NCBI GenBank assembly: GCA_018238625.1
Contig: JABCSY010000029.1
Coordinates: 1-40,407, forward strand
Direction: 5' to 3'
Length of the DNA: 40,407 nucleotides
Origin: Promethearchaeota archaeon
GTDB lineage: Archaea; Asgardarchaeota; Lokiarchaeia; Sigyniarchaeales; SOKP01
Below are positions 16,904-25,290 of this stretch, piece by piece. The notes beneath the pieces were generated by a model. That model saw nothing but the letters and a program-made list of their open reading frames with translations. It searched no databases and was not told the DNA's origin. The stretch's first letter is position 1. Every line of letters begins with the position of its first letter. The translations under genes were made by a program, and so were the position numbers.

Positions 16904-17406
16904 TTGAGTTTAAACCTCCCTTTACTCGTCATTTCAATTGTTTTTTCGCTCTGTAATTCAGATATGGTCGAAAAGACCACTTCTTTATCAAAATTAGTTT
17001 TTTCTACGATTTCTTTTGGACTTAACGAAGGATACGCTTTAAACAAGTTAAGAATAGTGCTTTTAACTTCTGGATCAGGTATCATTGAAAACTTCTTAAT
17101 TAACGTTAACGTTTTGTTCATTTCTCCTAAGATGTTTTGGTTTTCTATTTGTATTTTTTGTAATTCTAATATTTTCTTAGTTCTTTTTGATAACTTTTCT
17201 AATGCGGACGAATTTAACGAAGGTTTTGCAAACATTTCAGGATTCTTTAATTTTCTAAGGTATTCAAAAGTAGCTGTTCTCATAAGGTTAGAAGCGTTTG
17301 TATGTTCTTTCTTGGCTATTTCTTGGATTAGTTCTTTTTCTTTTTCTGATAACGATACTTGGATAAATATTCTTTTCTTTTCTTCCTTTTCTTGTTTTTC
17401 ATTCAT
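16900..17406 (-). CDS. DNA-binding regulator: N-terminal RHH-like, coiled coil, C-terminal winged helix
   Basis: 168 residues. Residues 10-52 (KRIFIQVSLSEKEKELIQEI, then a second helix) resemble a ribbon-helix-helix domain. Residues 70-105 form a helical, coiled-coil-like linker. Residues 115-168 (KAYPSLSPKEIVEKTNFDKE, ending in a wing-like MTSKGRFKLK) look like a winged helix. Two DNA-binding modules in one protein encoded ahead of the integrase suggest an excision or integration regulator. A strong Shine-Dalgarno, AAAGGAG, lies about 11 bases before the ATG. Its stop overlaps the integrase start, so the two form one operon. Confidence 0.7.
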   Translation of the reverse strand: MNEKQEKEEKKRIFIQVSLSEKEKELIQEIAKKEHTNASNLMRTATFEYLRKLKNPEMFAKPSLNSSALEKLSKRTKKILELQKIQIENQNILGEMNKTLTLIKKFSMIPDPEVKSTILNLFKAYPSLSPKEIVEKTNFDKEVVFSTISELQSEKTIEMTSKGRFKLK

Positions 17407-17459
17407 TTTTTTTAATCTCCTTTTTTGTAAATTTTCCTAAGATCCTAGATTAAATTCAA

Positions 17460-17470
17460 ACATATAAATG
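17460..17470 (-). promoter_or_regulatory. TATA box of the integrase operon
   Basis: On the minus strand the sequence reads ATTTATATG (forward CATATAAAT), centred about 58 bases before the ATG at 17406. Transcription from some 25 bases downstream would give a leader of roughly 30 bases holding the AAAGGAG ribosome binding site. No other gene lies in 17407-17673, which otherwise is AT-rich spacer and the likely right end of the element. Confidence 0.45.
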
Positions 17471-17673
17471 TTATGACAAAAAAGAGAATAATCCCGATTT
17501 CACGACCTTTCATATGTCTTAGCCTATTATCACATTAATATCTGTATATTACATTTTATCAATTCTGAATAGTTAGAAAACTTGCATCAGCTAATCAATT
17601 AAAGAAAAAATATAAAATCAATTCTATATGATTCTTTTTATACATTTGATCAACATAAAAGGATAATACAACT

Positions 17674-18456
17674 ATGAGACCACACCATCAAAAAGCTATA
17701 GAAAAATTTACTCAATATATAAAAGAAAACCCAAGATTCATTGCTCTTATTATTGGAGGTTCAATAGCAAAAGGTATAGAGCGTGAAGATTCGGATATTG
17801 ATGGCATAATTATCGCTACTGACGAGGAATTTAAAAAACGGAAGAGAAGAAATCGTTTTTTATTTTATGAACCGACATTTTGTGATTATCCTGGAGGCTA
17901 TGCAGAGGGAAAGATTGTAAATTTTGAATATTTAGAAATTGTGGCTGAACATGGCACAGAGCCGGCACGAGATGCGTTTAAAGGGGCTTGGATCGCCTAT
18001 TCTGAAATCCCCGAACTTGAGAACCTCTTGAAACGAATTCCTGTATTTCAAAAGGATGAGAAAATAGAAAAAATACGGAAATTTCACGCCCAATTTGAAG
18101 TAGCTAATTGGTATGTAAAAGAAGCGGAACGAAGAAATGATCTCTACTTATTAAACCACGCAATTTCTGATTTAGTGCTATTTGGAGGGAGAATGATTCT
18201 AGAACATAATGAAATTCTATATCCTTTTCACAAGTGGTTTATGAAAGCATTAGAAGAAGCACCTGAAAAACCAAAAGATTTAATGGTATTAATAAAAAAA
18301 GCTTTATCGAAAAGAAATTCCACAAAAGCTCAAGCATTATATGATGCAATTAAAAGTTTCAGGAAGTGGGAGATTCGGGGAATTGCTAATGTTGGATTTA
18401 TGCTTGATACAGAATTAGCTTGGCTCAATGGAAAATCCTATGTTGGAGATTTATAA
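17674..18456 (+). CDS. Nucleotidyltransferase-domain protein
   Basis: 260 residues. The signature IIGGSIAKGIEREDSDIDGI gives Gly29-Ser30 and the metal-binding Asp41 and Asp43 of the polymerase-beta-type nucleotidyltransferase fold. The C-terminal 130 residues are helical, as in aminoglycoside-type and related small-molecule nucleotidyltransferases. Substrate unknown. A TATA-like TTTTTATAC at about 17635 and AAAGG at 17658 precede the ATG at 17674. Immediately outside the putative mobile element. Confidence 0.75.
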   Translation: MRPHHQKAIEKFTQYIKENPRFIALIIGGSIAKGIEREDSDIDGIIIATDEEFKKRKRRNRFLFYEPTFCDYPGGYAEGKIVNFEYLEIVAEHGTEPARDAFKGAWIAYSEIPELENLLKRIPVFQKDEKIEKIRKFHAQFEVANWYVKEAERRNDLYLLNHAISDLVLFGGRMILEHNEILYPFHKWFMKALEEAPEKPKDLMVLIKKALSKRNSTKAQALYDAIKSFRKWEIRGIANVGFMLDTELAWLNGKSYVGDL

Positions 18457-18549
18457 TTTATGTTCGTCAAAAGTGGTAAAATCCATTAGAATTTTAAATG
18501 AGAAAAGATTGTCAGATCGTAAATTACATAATAAATTAGAGGGATTAAT

Positions 18550-18975
18550 ATGGTTGTAAAAGGGAAAATGTTGATAGGACCAATATTAGCGATTATTGGG
18601 GGTATAGTAATGGCCTTCTCTAGCTACATGGTATTCACTTCTATTGCTTCTATTGAAGCGAACTTAGCAATAGCCGCTCTCACTTGGGAAGACACGGGGT
18701 TCTCTCGCGATCTAATGTATCTAAGATCTATATGTACTCTGCTTTGGGGTTTGATGGGGATCATTGGTGCGATTTTTGCTCTTATTGGAAAAAAATTTGG
18801 AAGTGTAATAGCATTACTTGGGGGGATTTTAGGGATTGCTGGAATGTTTATCCCCTTAGGCGCGATAACGATTAATACGGTCGTTATACCCGTATCTTTA
18901 TCTGCTTCCTTCATGCTTTTAGATCCCATTATTATTATTATTGGAAGCTTGATAGGTTTACTATTAAAAAAATAA
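18550..18975 (+). CDS. Small four-helix membrane protein
   Basis: 141 residues with four hydrophobic helices (about 8-30, 60-80, 85-105, 115-138) separated by short loops and rich in Gly and Ile. It resembles the many uncharacterised small archaeal membrane proteins of the DUF4064-like tetraspan type, but no signature is firm. ATG at 18550 lies 93 bases after the nucleotidyltransferase gene. A T-run (18984-18993) after the stop could terminate transcription. Confidence 0.65.
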   Translation: MVVKGKMLIGPILAIIGGIVMAFSSYMVFTSIASIEANLAIAALTWEDTGFSRDLMYLRSICTLLWGLMGIIGAIFALIGKKFGSVIALLGGILGIAGMFIPLGAITINTVVIPVSLSASFMLLDPIIIIIGSLIGLLLKK

Positions 18976-19029
18976 ATCTACATTCTTTTTTTATTTTGAT
19001 GAATTAAGGAAAAAATTACATATTTAAAA

Positions 19030-19163
19030 TGGTGGAGCTGGGGGGATTTCCCTATTGCGGGTAAATCCCGCAGTCTATTGAACCCCCGGCCTTTCGCATG
19101 CCAAGCGAACGATCTCTAGTAGACCAAATCAAATGATTTAATCATCCACTAATCCACAGCCCC
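19030..19163 (-). tRNA. tRNA-Ala(GGC) with two introns (D loop and T loop), CCA encoded
   Basis: On the minus strand, G1 is 19163 and the encoded CCA ends at 19030. The acceptor stem GGGGCTG/CAGCTCC contains G3-U70, the alanine identity pair. The anticodon arm is TTCGC-TTGGCAT-GCGAA, anticodon GGC at 19101-19103. Mature tRNA is 74 bases after removing 19115-19144 and 19047-19076, each 30 bases. The first has a bulge-helix-bulge: outer GAT/ATC, centre TAGTG/TACTA, bulges GA^T and GA^G, and a 9-bp inner helix; it leaves a D loop AGTGGA. The second has outer GGGGG/CCCCC, centre TTCA/GGGA (one mismatch), bulges AT^A and AA^T, and a 6-bp inner helix; it leaves a T loop TTCAATT. No intron sits in the anticodon loop. 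Confidence 0.85.
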
Positions 19164-19310
19164 ATTTAAAGAAAAAAATATTAATTCAACATTATCGAAC
19201 ACATATAAGATCTTTAAATGTAGATTTAAAAATAATGTATTTCTAAAAAAAATTATGGTTTTTGAACTATTGAACTTAAATTAAAATATCAGTTTTATTA
19301 TTTTAAGACT

Positions 19311-22300
19311 ATGAAAAAATTTTGGAGAAAAATAAACTATCTGTTAATTACTATTTTGATTATTAACGCGATTATTAATCCCGTTCTTGGAATTGGAACT
19401 GTAAGAAATATTAATCACAATAATCTTCAAAAACTAGAGTTAGATTTCAGTGGATTATTGTATACTTCATCAGATCAAGCAAATAATGAAAGATACGATT
19501 CAATATTACCCTTCAATAAGGAAAACGCGCTATTTGACGACTTATTGATAAAAGAATTAAATTTTATTCAATCATCTCAACAACGTGATAAGACATTAAT
19601 CAAGATTATAATCCTATTTAAAGATGAAATCTCAAAATCAGAAAGAATTGAATTAATCGATTCTGTTTTCGATGAGTTTGAAATAATTAACAACTATAAC
19701 GTTATTCCAGGCGTTTACATGAAATGCGATCCAAAAGAATTAATTGCCAAAAAGAGCTTATTAGAAGTTCACTCCGCTTTAAAAAAGATTTATAAGTCAA
19801 GATTTTATAGTTCACCCTCTTTTCAAGAGCAATTTCCAGAAACTAGTGCGTTAAATAAAGATTCCTATCCAAATTGGTGGATACCTGCTGTGGGAGCAGA
19901 TAGTTTAGGTTACGACGGTAGCGGCGTAAGAGTTGCTGTGATTGATACTGGAATATACGAACATCCTGATTTAAACTTAATATTAAGCAGGAATTTTGTT
20001 TCTGAAGAACTTCCTTCTGAATACCAAGATTATATAGGTCATGGAACTCATGTTGCTGGTATCATTGGAAGTGATGGAGGAGGTTCAGGTGGTGTTTATA
20101 GAGGTGTTGCTCCAGGCGTTTCTTTAATTAATGCAAAGGCTGGGGGTCACTCGGGTTTAGAGGAAGGCGATATTATTAGCGCTATTGAATGGTCCGTTGA
20201 CACAGCTAACGCAGACATAATTTCTATGAGTTTTGGCGATAATTATCCAATTGCAAGTGATATTATTATATTAGCTCTGGCAGCTGCTACAGAGACCGGC
20301 GTAATGTGTGTTTCGTCAGCGGGAAATTCAGGTCCAGATTTCTTTTCTGGTGGTTCGCCTGCTTCTGGCATAGATGTCATTTCGGTGGGGGCTTCAGATA
20401 GAAATAACAACTTAGCATACTTTAGTAGTTGGGGGCCGTCATTATCTTATTTAAGTTATCCTGATATTGTTGCTCCGGGGGTTAATATAATCTCTACTGA
20501 GGCTCCAGAATCGGTTATATCCGATAGATATCGATTTATTGGAGATTACTTCGATTTTTCGGCCGATGCAGACTATCTACCTTTAAGCGGGACAAGTATG
20601 TCTTGCCCTGTTGTTGCTGGAGCTTTAGCAATTCTGAAACAAGCTTATCCTTCGATAACTCCCGAAACTGCAAGAATTGCCCTATTAGAGGGTGCTCGAG
20701 CCCTATCCGATGTAGAGGATGTTGAATCTTTGAAATCAGGTTTTGGTTTGATTAACGTATCTGCTTCGCTTGACTACCTTAACTACGCAAATGAAACTTA
20801 TTCCAATGTAAATGACGTATTAAAAATTGCTCCAGATGAGTTGCCTGTACAACCATACGATTTATTGAATTTCCCTGGAGATCGCCAATTATTTAATTTA
20901 ACCGTTATTTCTGGTAATAACAATAATTACAACATCAGCTATCCAAGTATTGTTGATGGAATCTCGTTGTCTATAGACAAAACTCAATTGACTTTTAGTG
21001 ACGCTGGTGTGGATTTCGTAGCGTTAGATATTGAGATAGAAAGCGATGCAACGCCAGGTATAAGAACATTTGAATTAAACTTTACGTCCGGAGTTAGATT
21101 ATACGATAAAATTATTGTTTCAATAAATATTAGATTACCCGAATATAGAGTTTTAATGGATTCTTACCATGGTTTGAATGATTATCTCCCTGAAATTTCG
21201 TTTTATCAGATGGATTTTTACAGTTGGATGAAAGACCTTACAGATTTAAACATCTCGATCGATTACTTAGCGGAATTTTGGACTCCGGATTACGATAAAA
21301 ATTTAGATAACTCCATATTAACCGAAGAACGATTAGTTCAATACGACTTAGTAGTGTTGCAAAACCCTATCTTGCCCTACAGTCCTTTAGAAATCCACAA
21401 TTTAAAAGGATATTTTGACAATGGGGGCAACATCTTGTTTTTAGGAACGAGATACCAAGATTTGTGTGTTGGTAATATAAACGAACTTTTCTCAACAATT
21501 AACTTAGGAATCCAAATTAACGAAGAGAATATTGCCGATGAAAATTGGGTTGGAATTGGAGCAACCGTGAGCACTCAAAGCGTAACAGAATTTAACAATT
21601 CTCAAATATTTCAAGATGTAAACAAATTTATATGGGACTATGGAAGTACTTTAACAGCTTCGGGAAATGCAGAAGCGATCGCTTCTGTAGATGGGAAAAC
21701 GATTGCAGTTGCAAACGATGGTAGACTATCTGGAAGGGGACGATTTGTAGCGTTTGGGGATTTACACTGGGCTGCAGAGTTCTACGATTCGCAAAATTAT
21801 TATCAAGACCATTATATTTTAACAAAAAATCTAATGCAATATTTCTTGGAAAAAGACGATGTGTCTATAGATATTTATCTCAATTCTGAAAGAACGCCCA
21901 CTTCTCAAGTAAATATTTCAATTTACGTGAAGGATCAAATTGTAGAAACGCCAGTTAGCTCTGCTACCCTAAATTCGTATCTAAATGTGTCAGTAGAAAA
22001 CGATGCTTACTTTGAAACTGTAAATATGGTTTCAACCTCAGATGGCATCGCAATTAACAACACTTTTTCTTTGCCCGGTCCAAGCTATAAACCATATGTT
22101 ATAAAAGTGAATCTAACAATTGGATCAAAGACTTACAATAAAACCTCCAAAATTCTTTACTATGACAACTCAGAAGTTCCAAAGATATCTAGTTTATCGG
22201 CCACTACTGACATCGAAAGAAATGGCGTTGATTCGTTAGATATCGATGCCACACTTGACGGAATCAATTATAATGCAACGGCTTATCTATCGATATATCC

Positions 22301-23267
22301 ATCTACTTATTACACTGAAGAAGGAACAATCAATAAGACTTTTACTTTACTTCCAAATCTATTTGATTACTCTATTAGCTACTCTCCTACATCTACAGAC
22401 CCACCGGGTTATGCTACTTTTTACATTCTGCCTTATAATTCAAGTTCCAATTATTACAATCCAAATTCACCCAGATTAATTTCGATTATAACAAATCACC
22501 CTCCTGAATTCATTGAAGAGACTTCTACAATATCAATTGATAATGTTAAATTAATTTCGCTTGATGAGACTCATACGGAAGATAGTTTACTAGTCAATTT
22601 AGTAGGCCAAGGGAGCCAGCTTGAATTTATTATAAACCTCACTGATTCTGTGAATTATGAGGATCAAGATAGCTCAAAAATGAGAGTATCAGTAAACCTA
22701 TATATCGCCTCAATTTCAGAGGACAATACAATTGTCCCAATTAATTCAAAGAACTATGTTCTTTCTGAATTAGAATATAAACCAAGTTCGAATACTCACT
22801 ATGGAATATTCGAAATTCCATTTACAATGGAATTCTCTTCTATTAGTGGAACGAAAACGCTTTCAACTGCTTCTCAATTTGATAATGACGCTCAAGATGG
22901 TTATTTAGCGATCCTATTGATCACGGCTTTTGATAGCGAAGGAGAGTCAGAAGATTTCTTAACGGTTTTGTTGATTCAACCTTCGAATATTGAATTAATA
23001 TTAGTACTAATTATTATCGGTGTTGTAGTAGTAGTTGGAATAATTGTTGGCGTCTTACTTCTAGTTAATTCAATTAGAAAGAAAAAAAAATCTCGCATAT
23101 CGGCTCCTTTTGAAGGACATTACCACCAAGATTATGAAGATGTTCCTTCACAAGAAACATACGATTTCACTCATAAATCAGTATATTATTGCCCTTATTG
23201 TGGGTTTCAATTAACTACGCCAAGAAGCTTTTGTCCTAGTTGCGGTAAATCCTTAAAAATACAATAA
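19311..23267 (+). CDS. Membrane-anchored subtilisin-like (S8) protease with site-1-protease-like architecture and cytosolic zinc ribbon
   Basis: 1318 residues. A signal peptide (about 1-27) and a propeptide-like region (about 90-155) precede the S8 catalytic domain with Asp212 (VIDTG), His244 (GHGTHVAG), oxyanion Asn339 (SAGNSG) and Ser429 (GTSMSCP). After a beta-rich spacer, residues 611-845 form an alpha/beta domain: VLMDSYHGL, then YDLVVLQNPILPYSPLEI, GGNILFLGTRY and GRFVAFGDLH. The order and these motifs recall the region after the protease domain of eukaryotic site-1 protease (MBTPS1). Ig-like repeats follow, one transmembrane helix (about 1228-1254), a basic stop, and a zinc ribbon (Cys1294, 1297, 1308, 1311). 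The catalytic part should face outside and the ribbon the cytosol. The targets are unknown. The gene stands alone. Confidence 0.88.
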   Translation: MKKFWRKINYLLITILIINAIINPVLGIGTVRNINHNNLQKLELDFSGLLYTSSDQANNERYDSILPFNKENALFDDLLIKELNFIQSSQQRDKTLIKIIILFKDEISKSERIELIDSVFDEFEIINNYNVIPGVYMKCDPKELIAKKSLLEVHSALKKIYKSRFYSSPSFQEQFPETSALNKDSYPNWWIPAVGADSLGYDGSGVRVAVIDTGIYEHPDLNLILSRNFVSEELPSEYQDYIGHGTHVAGIIGSDGGGSGGVYRGVAPGVSLINAKAGGHSGLEEGDIISAIEWSVDTANADIISMSFGDNYPIASDIIILALAAATETGVMCVSSAGNSGPDFFSGGSPASGIDVISVGASDRNNNLAYFSSWGPSLSYLSYPDIVAPGVNIISTEAPESVISDRYRFIGDYFDFSADADYLPLSGTSMSCPVVAGALAILKQAYPSITPETARIALLEGARALSDVEDVESLKSGFGLINVSASLDYLNYANETYSNVNDVLKIAPDELPVQPYDLLNFPGDRQLFNLTVISGNNNNYNISYPSIVDGISLSIDKTQLTFSDAGVDFVALDIEIESDATPGIRTFELNFTSGVRLYDKIIVSINIRLPEYRVLMDSYHGLNDYLPEISFYQMDFYSWMKDLTDLNISIDYLAEFWTPDYDKNLDNSILTEERLVQYDLVVLQNPILPYSPLEIHNLKGYFDNGGNILFLGTRYQDLCVGNINELFSTINLGIQINEENIADENWVGIGATVSTQSVTEFNNSQIFQDVNKFIWDYGSTLTASGNAEAIASVDGKTIAVANDGRLSGRGRFVAFGDLHWAAEFYDSQNYYQDHYILTKNLMQYFLEKDDVSIDIYLNSERTPTSQVNISIYVKDQIVETPVSSATLNSYLNVSVENDAYFETVNMVSTSDGIAINNTFSLPGPSYKPYVIKVNLTIGSKTYNKTSKILYYDNSEVPKISSLSATTDIERNGVDSLDIDATLDGINYNATAYLSIYPSTYYTEEGTINKTFTLLPNLFDYSISYSPTSTDPPGYATFYILPYNSSSNYYNPNSPRLISIITNHPPEFIEETSTISIDNVKLISLDETHTEDSLLVNLVGQGSQLEFIINLTDSVNYEDQDSSKMRVSVNLYIASISEDNTIVPINSKNYVLSELEYKPSSNTHYGIFEIPFTMEFSSISGTKTLSTASQFDNDAQDGYLAILLITAFDSEGESEDFLTVLLIQPSNIELILVLIIIGVVVVVGIIVGVLLLVNSIRKKKKSRISAPFEGHYHQDYEDVPSQETYDFTHKSVYYCPYCGFQLTTPRSFCPSCGKSLKIQ

Positions 23268-23300
23268 TAATTTTTTTTAATCTTTTTAGTTGTTCAAGTT

Positions 23301-23927
23301 TTAGAAATTAGAATATTTTAGTAGATCAATAACCTTATTGGGATCTTTTGCATTTAAAATAGTACTTGTACTACTTAAAATATCGACATTTAACTGGTTA
23401 GCGTTTATAAGATTTATTCCACCATCTATTTCAACCATAAAAGCATGTTTTTTTTTAAGGTCAGCTAGCTGGTTTACCTTTTCGATTGAACGTGGAATGA
23501 ATTTTTGACCAGACTTACCTGGATACACTGACATTACTAAAACTAAGTCAACTAAATCCAAGTAAGGCGTTATTTCTGCTATAGTTGTATCTGGATCGAT
23601 TGCTAAGCCCACTTTTTTCTTCTTATTCTTCAATTCGTTTATTAAGGCTATCTTATCTCCCGTTATTTCGTAATGAAAAGTAAAGATATGAACATAATCA
23701 ATAATTTTATCAATGTAATCAAAGGGATCGATTACCATCAAATGGGCGATGATAGGAATATCATATTTCTCTTTTATTATTCTAAATAAGTCCAAATCAA
23801 GGTTTATTACAGGTGTAAACTTCCCATCCGCAACATCAATATGTATGTAATCAAGCCCTACTAATCCCTCAAGAGGATCAAGATTAAAATTTAGGTTTGC
23901 GTGAACAGCAACAGCAATCTTTTTCAT
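23301..23927 (-). CDS. rpe: Ribulose-phosphate 3-epimerase
   Basis: 208 residues, slightly short of the usual 215-230. It interconverts ribulose 5-phosphate and xylulose 5-phosphate in the non-oxidative pentose phosphate pathway. Metal-binding and catalytic residues are in place: [24 protein letters not shown] and EIDGGI. The usual DVMDG reads DVADG here, and the phosphate loop near the end (SSTSTIL) is a little unusual. Last gene of the purE-rpiA-rpe operon, nine bases after rpiA, which supports the assignment. Confidence 0.86.
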   Translation of the reverse strand: MKKIAVAVHANLNFNLDPLEGLVGLDYIHIDVADGKFTPVINLDLDLFRIIKEKYDIPIIAHLMVIDPFDYIDKIIDYVHIFTFHYEITGDKIALINELKNKKKKVGLAIDPDTTIAEITPYLDLVDLVLVMSVYPGKSGQKFIPRSIEKVNQLADLKKKHAFMVEIDGGINLINANQLNVDILSSTSTILNAKDPNKVIDLLKYSNF

Positions 23928-23936
23928 CGTATTTTA

Positions 23937-24650
23937 TTATAAAACAATAACTTTTCCATCTTTTTGTCCTATATACGCTTTAGATGTCATTCCTATGAAA
24001 AATCCCGTGTCAACGACGCCAGGAATCTGAGAAACCTTAAAATCAATATCTGATGGAGAATCTATAATACCAAAATCAACATCAATGATAAAATTACCAT
24101 TATCGGTAACTAAAGGGCCTGCTTTTGCTTGGGCCATCCTTAGTTTCGGTGTACCTCCTAATTTTTCTAACTTTTTCATAATTGGGACATATCCAAAAGG
24201 AATAACTTCGATTGGTACTCCCTTGTTCCAATTCTCCCCTAATTTCTCTGACTTTTTACGATAATCTGCGATAATTACTAATCTTTTTGATGAAGAGGCA
24301 ACAATTTTCTCTTGGACTAAACACCCGCCACCTCCCTTAATTAAATTTAATGATTTATCAATTTCATCAGCACCATCAATATCTAAGTCAATTTCAGGGT
24401 ACTGATCTAAAGTAACGAGAGTAAGTCCATTTTCTACTATTAACTGATGAGACTGAAAAGAAGTTGGAATGCACTTCAAGTTTAAATCCTCTGTTTTATT
24501 GATCTCCGCTATTTTTTTGACGGCGTATACAACTGTGGAGCCACTTCCAATCCCCAAAATCATACCATTCTTGACATTTTCCTCGACTGCTTTAAACGCA
24601 GCGTTTTTTTTGCCTATTTCAATTAGATCTTCACTCACAAGTTTCACCAA
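23937..24650 (-). CDS. rpiA: Ribose-5-phosphate isomerase A
   Basis: 237 residues. It interconverts ribose 5-phosphate and ribulose 5-phosphate. Family motifs are complete: GIGSGSTVVYAV for phosphate binding, DIDGADEID with the catalytic acid, KGGGGCLVQEKI and the following ASSSKRLVIIADYRK. The start lies four bases after the purE stop, so the genes are co-transcribed. With rpe next, the operon supplies pentose phosphates for nucleotide synthesis. Confidence 0.95.
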   Translation of the reverse strand: MVKLVSEDLIEIGKKNAAFKAVEENVKNGMILGIGSGSTVVYAVKKIAEINKTEDLNLKCIPTSFQSHQLIVENGLTLVTLDQYPEIDLDIDGADEIDKSLNLIKGGGGCLVQEKIVASSSKRLVIIADYRKKSEKLGENWNKGVPIEVIPFGYVPIMKKLEKLGGTPKLRMAQAKAGPLVTDNGNFIIDVDFGIIDSPSDIDFKVSQIPGVVDTGFFIGMTSKAYIGQKDGKVIVL

Positions 24651-24654
24651 AATT

Positions 24655-25077
24655 TTATTTTTTTAATAAATTTAGAATTCTAATCGCCAAATAAGCAGCA
24701 TTCTCGCCTCTATCTATTCCTACGCAAGCAACAGGAATTCTTGGAGGCATTTGTACGATAGACAATAACGCATCTAATCCGCCTAATTTGGCACTAACGG
24801 GTACACCAATAACTGGCTTGTCAGTCTTAGACGCAATTACCCCTGGTAAAGCAGCTGACAACCCAGCCACAGCAATATATACTAAGGATTGACACGATTT
24901 TAAATAATCGTCTAATTTGTCTGGATCTCGGTGAGCAGATATAATTTGAAGCTCGTATGTTATTTTATTTTCTTTTAAAACCTTCTCTGCTTTCTCATAT
25001 ACTTCTTTATCTGAAGTACTACCCGCAATAATTGAAACTAAAGTTATTTTATTATTATCTATGTTTGTATCTGGCAT
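24655..25077 (-). CDS. purE: PurE-like N5-CAIR mutase / AIR carboxylase
   Basis: 140 residues. PurE acts in de novo purine synthesis, moving or adding the carboxyl group on aminoimidazole ribonucleotide. Visible motifs: [13 protein letters not shown] (the GSxSD loop), SAHRDPDKL with the catalytic His, [17 protein letters not shown] and the QMPPRIPVA loop. The usual AHLPG reads AALPG, so one otherwise common His is Ala. First gene of the operon with rpiA and rpe; its promoter must lie in 25078-25290, which it shares with the divergent thiolase gene. Confidence 0.88.
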   Translation of the reverse strand: MPDTNIDNNKITLVSIIAGSTSDKEVYEKAEKVLKENKITYELQIISAHRDPDKLDDYLKSCQSLVYIAVAGLSAALPGVIASKTDKPVIGVPVSAKLGGLDALLSIVQMPPRIPVACVGIDRGENAAYLAIRILNLLKK

Positions 25078-25170
25078 ATTTAATCTAAATCTCCTAAAAA
25101 TAAAAATAATACTAATAAATTCTTAATAATTTTTTGGCTAAATTATCAAAAAGAACCATTTCATTGTTAA

Positions 25171-25229
25171 GGTTCAAAAACAATATTATCAAAAACTTTA
25201 ATATATTTTTAAATCTTTTCATAAATTAA
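25171..25229 (+). repeat. Duplicated thiolase promoter region, copy 1
   Basis: These 59 bases match 26766-26824 at 55 positions. Each copy lies upstream of a thiolase gene and contains CTTTAATATATTTTTAAAT, the probable TATA box region (about 25196-25213 here). The start codon is 62 bases beyond the repeat, with GAGG at 25277-25280 as ribosome binding site. The pair is a footprint of the tandem gene duplication. Confidence 0.8.
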
Positions 25230-25290
25230 CATCAAAAATTTATTGAAAATCAAATATTAAAAAATCTTAAAAATTTGAGGGAATAGAATT

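Noticed and set aside
13802..17406. Toxin-antitoxin reading of the small RHH and coiled-coil genes (14368-14681).
   Set aside because: No toxin-like fold follows; the operon goes on with membrane and zinc-finger genes.
12935..17673. attL/attR direct repeats bounding the putative element.
   Set aside because: I compared 12935-13114 with 17407-17673 by eye and found no shared run long enough to call.
19047..19080. Direct repeat CAATAG in the tRNA T arm as an integration (att) scar.
   Set aside because: Removing one repeat does not restore a seven-base T loop, whereas the bulge-helix-bulge cut does.
19311..23267. Antisense and alternate-frame open stretches within the large genes (subtilase, DUF2070, MFS and others).
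   Set aside because: They overlap strongly coding frames and show no start signals or family motifs of their own.
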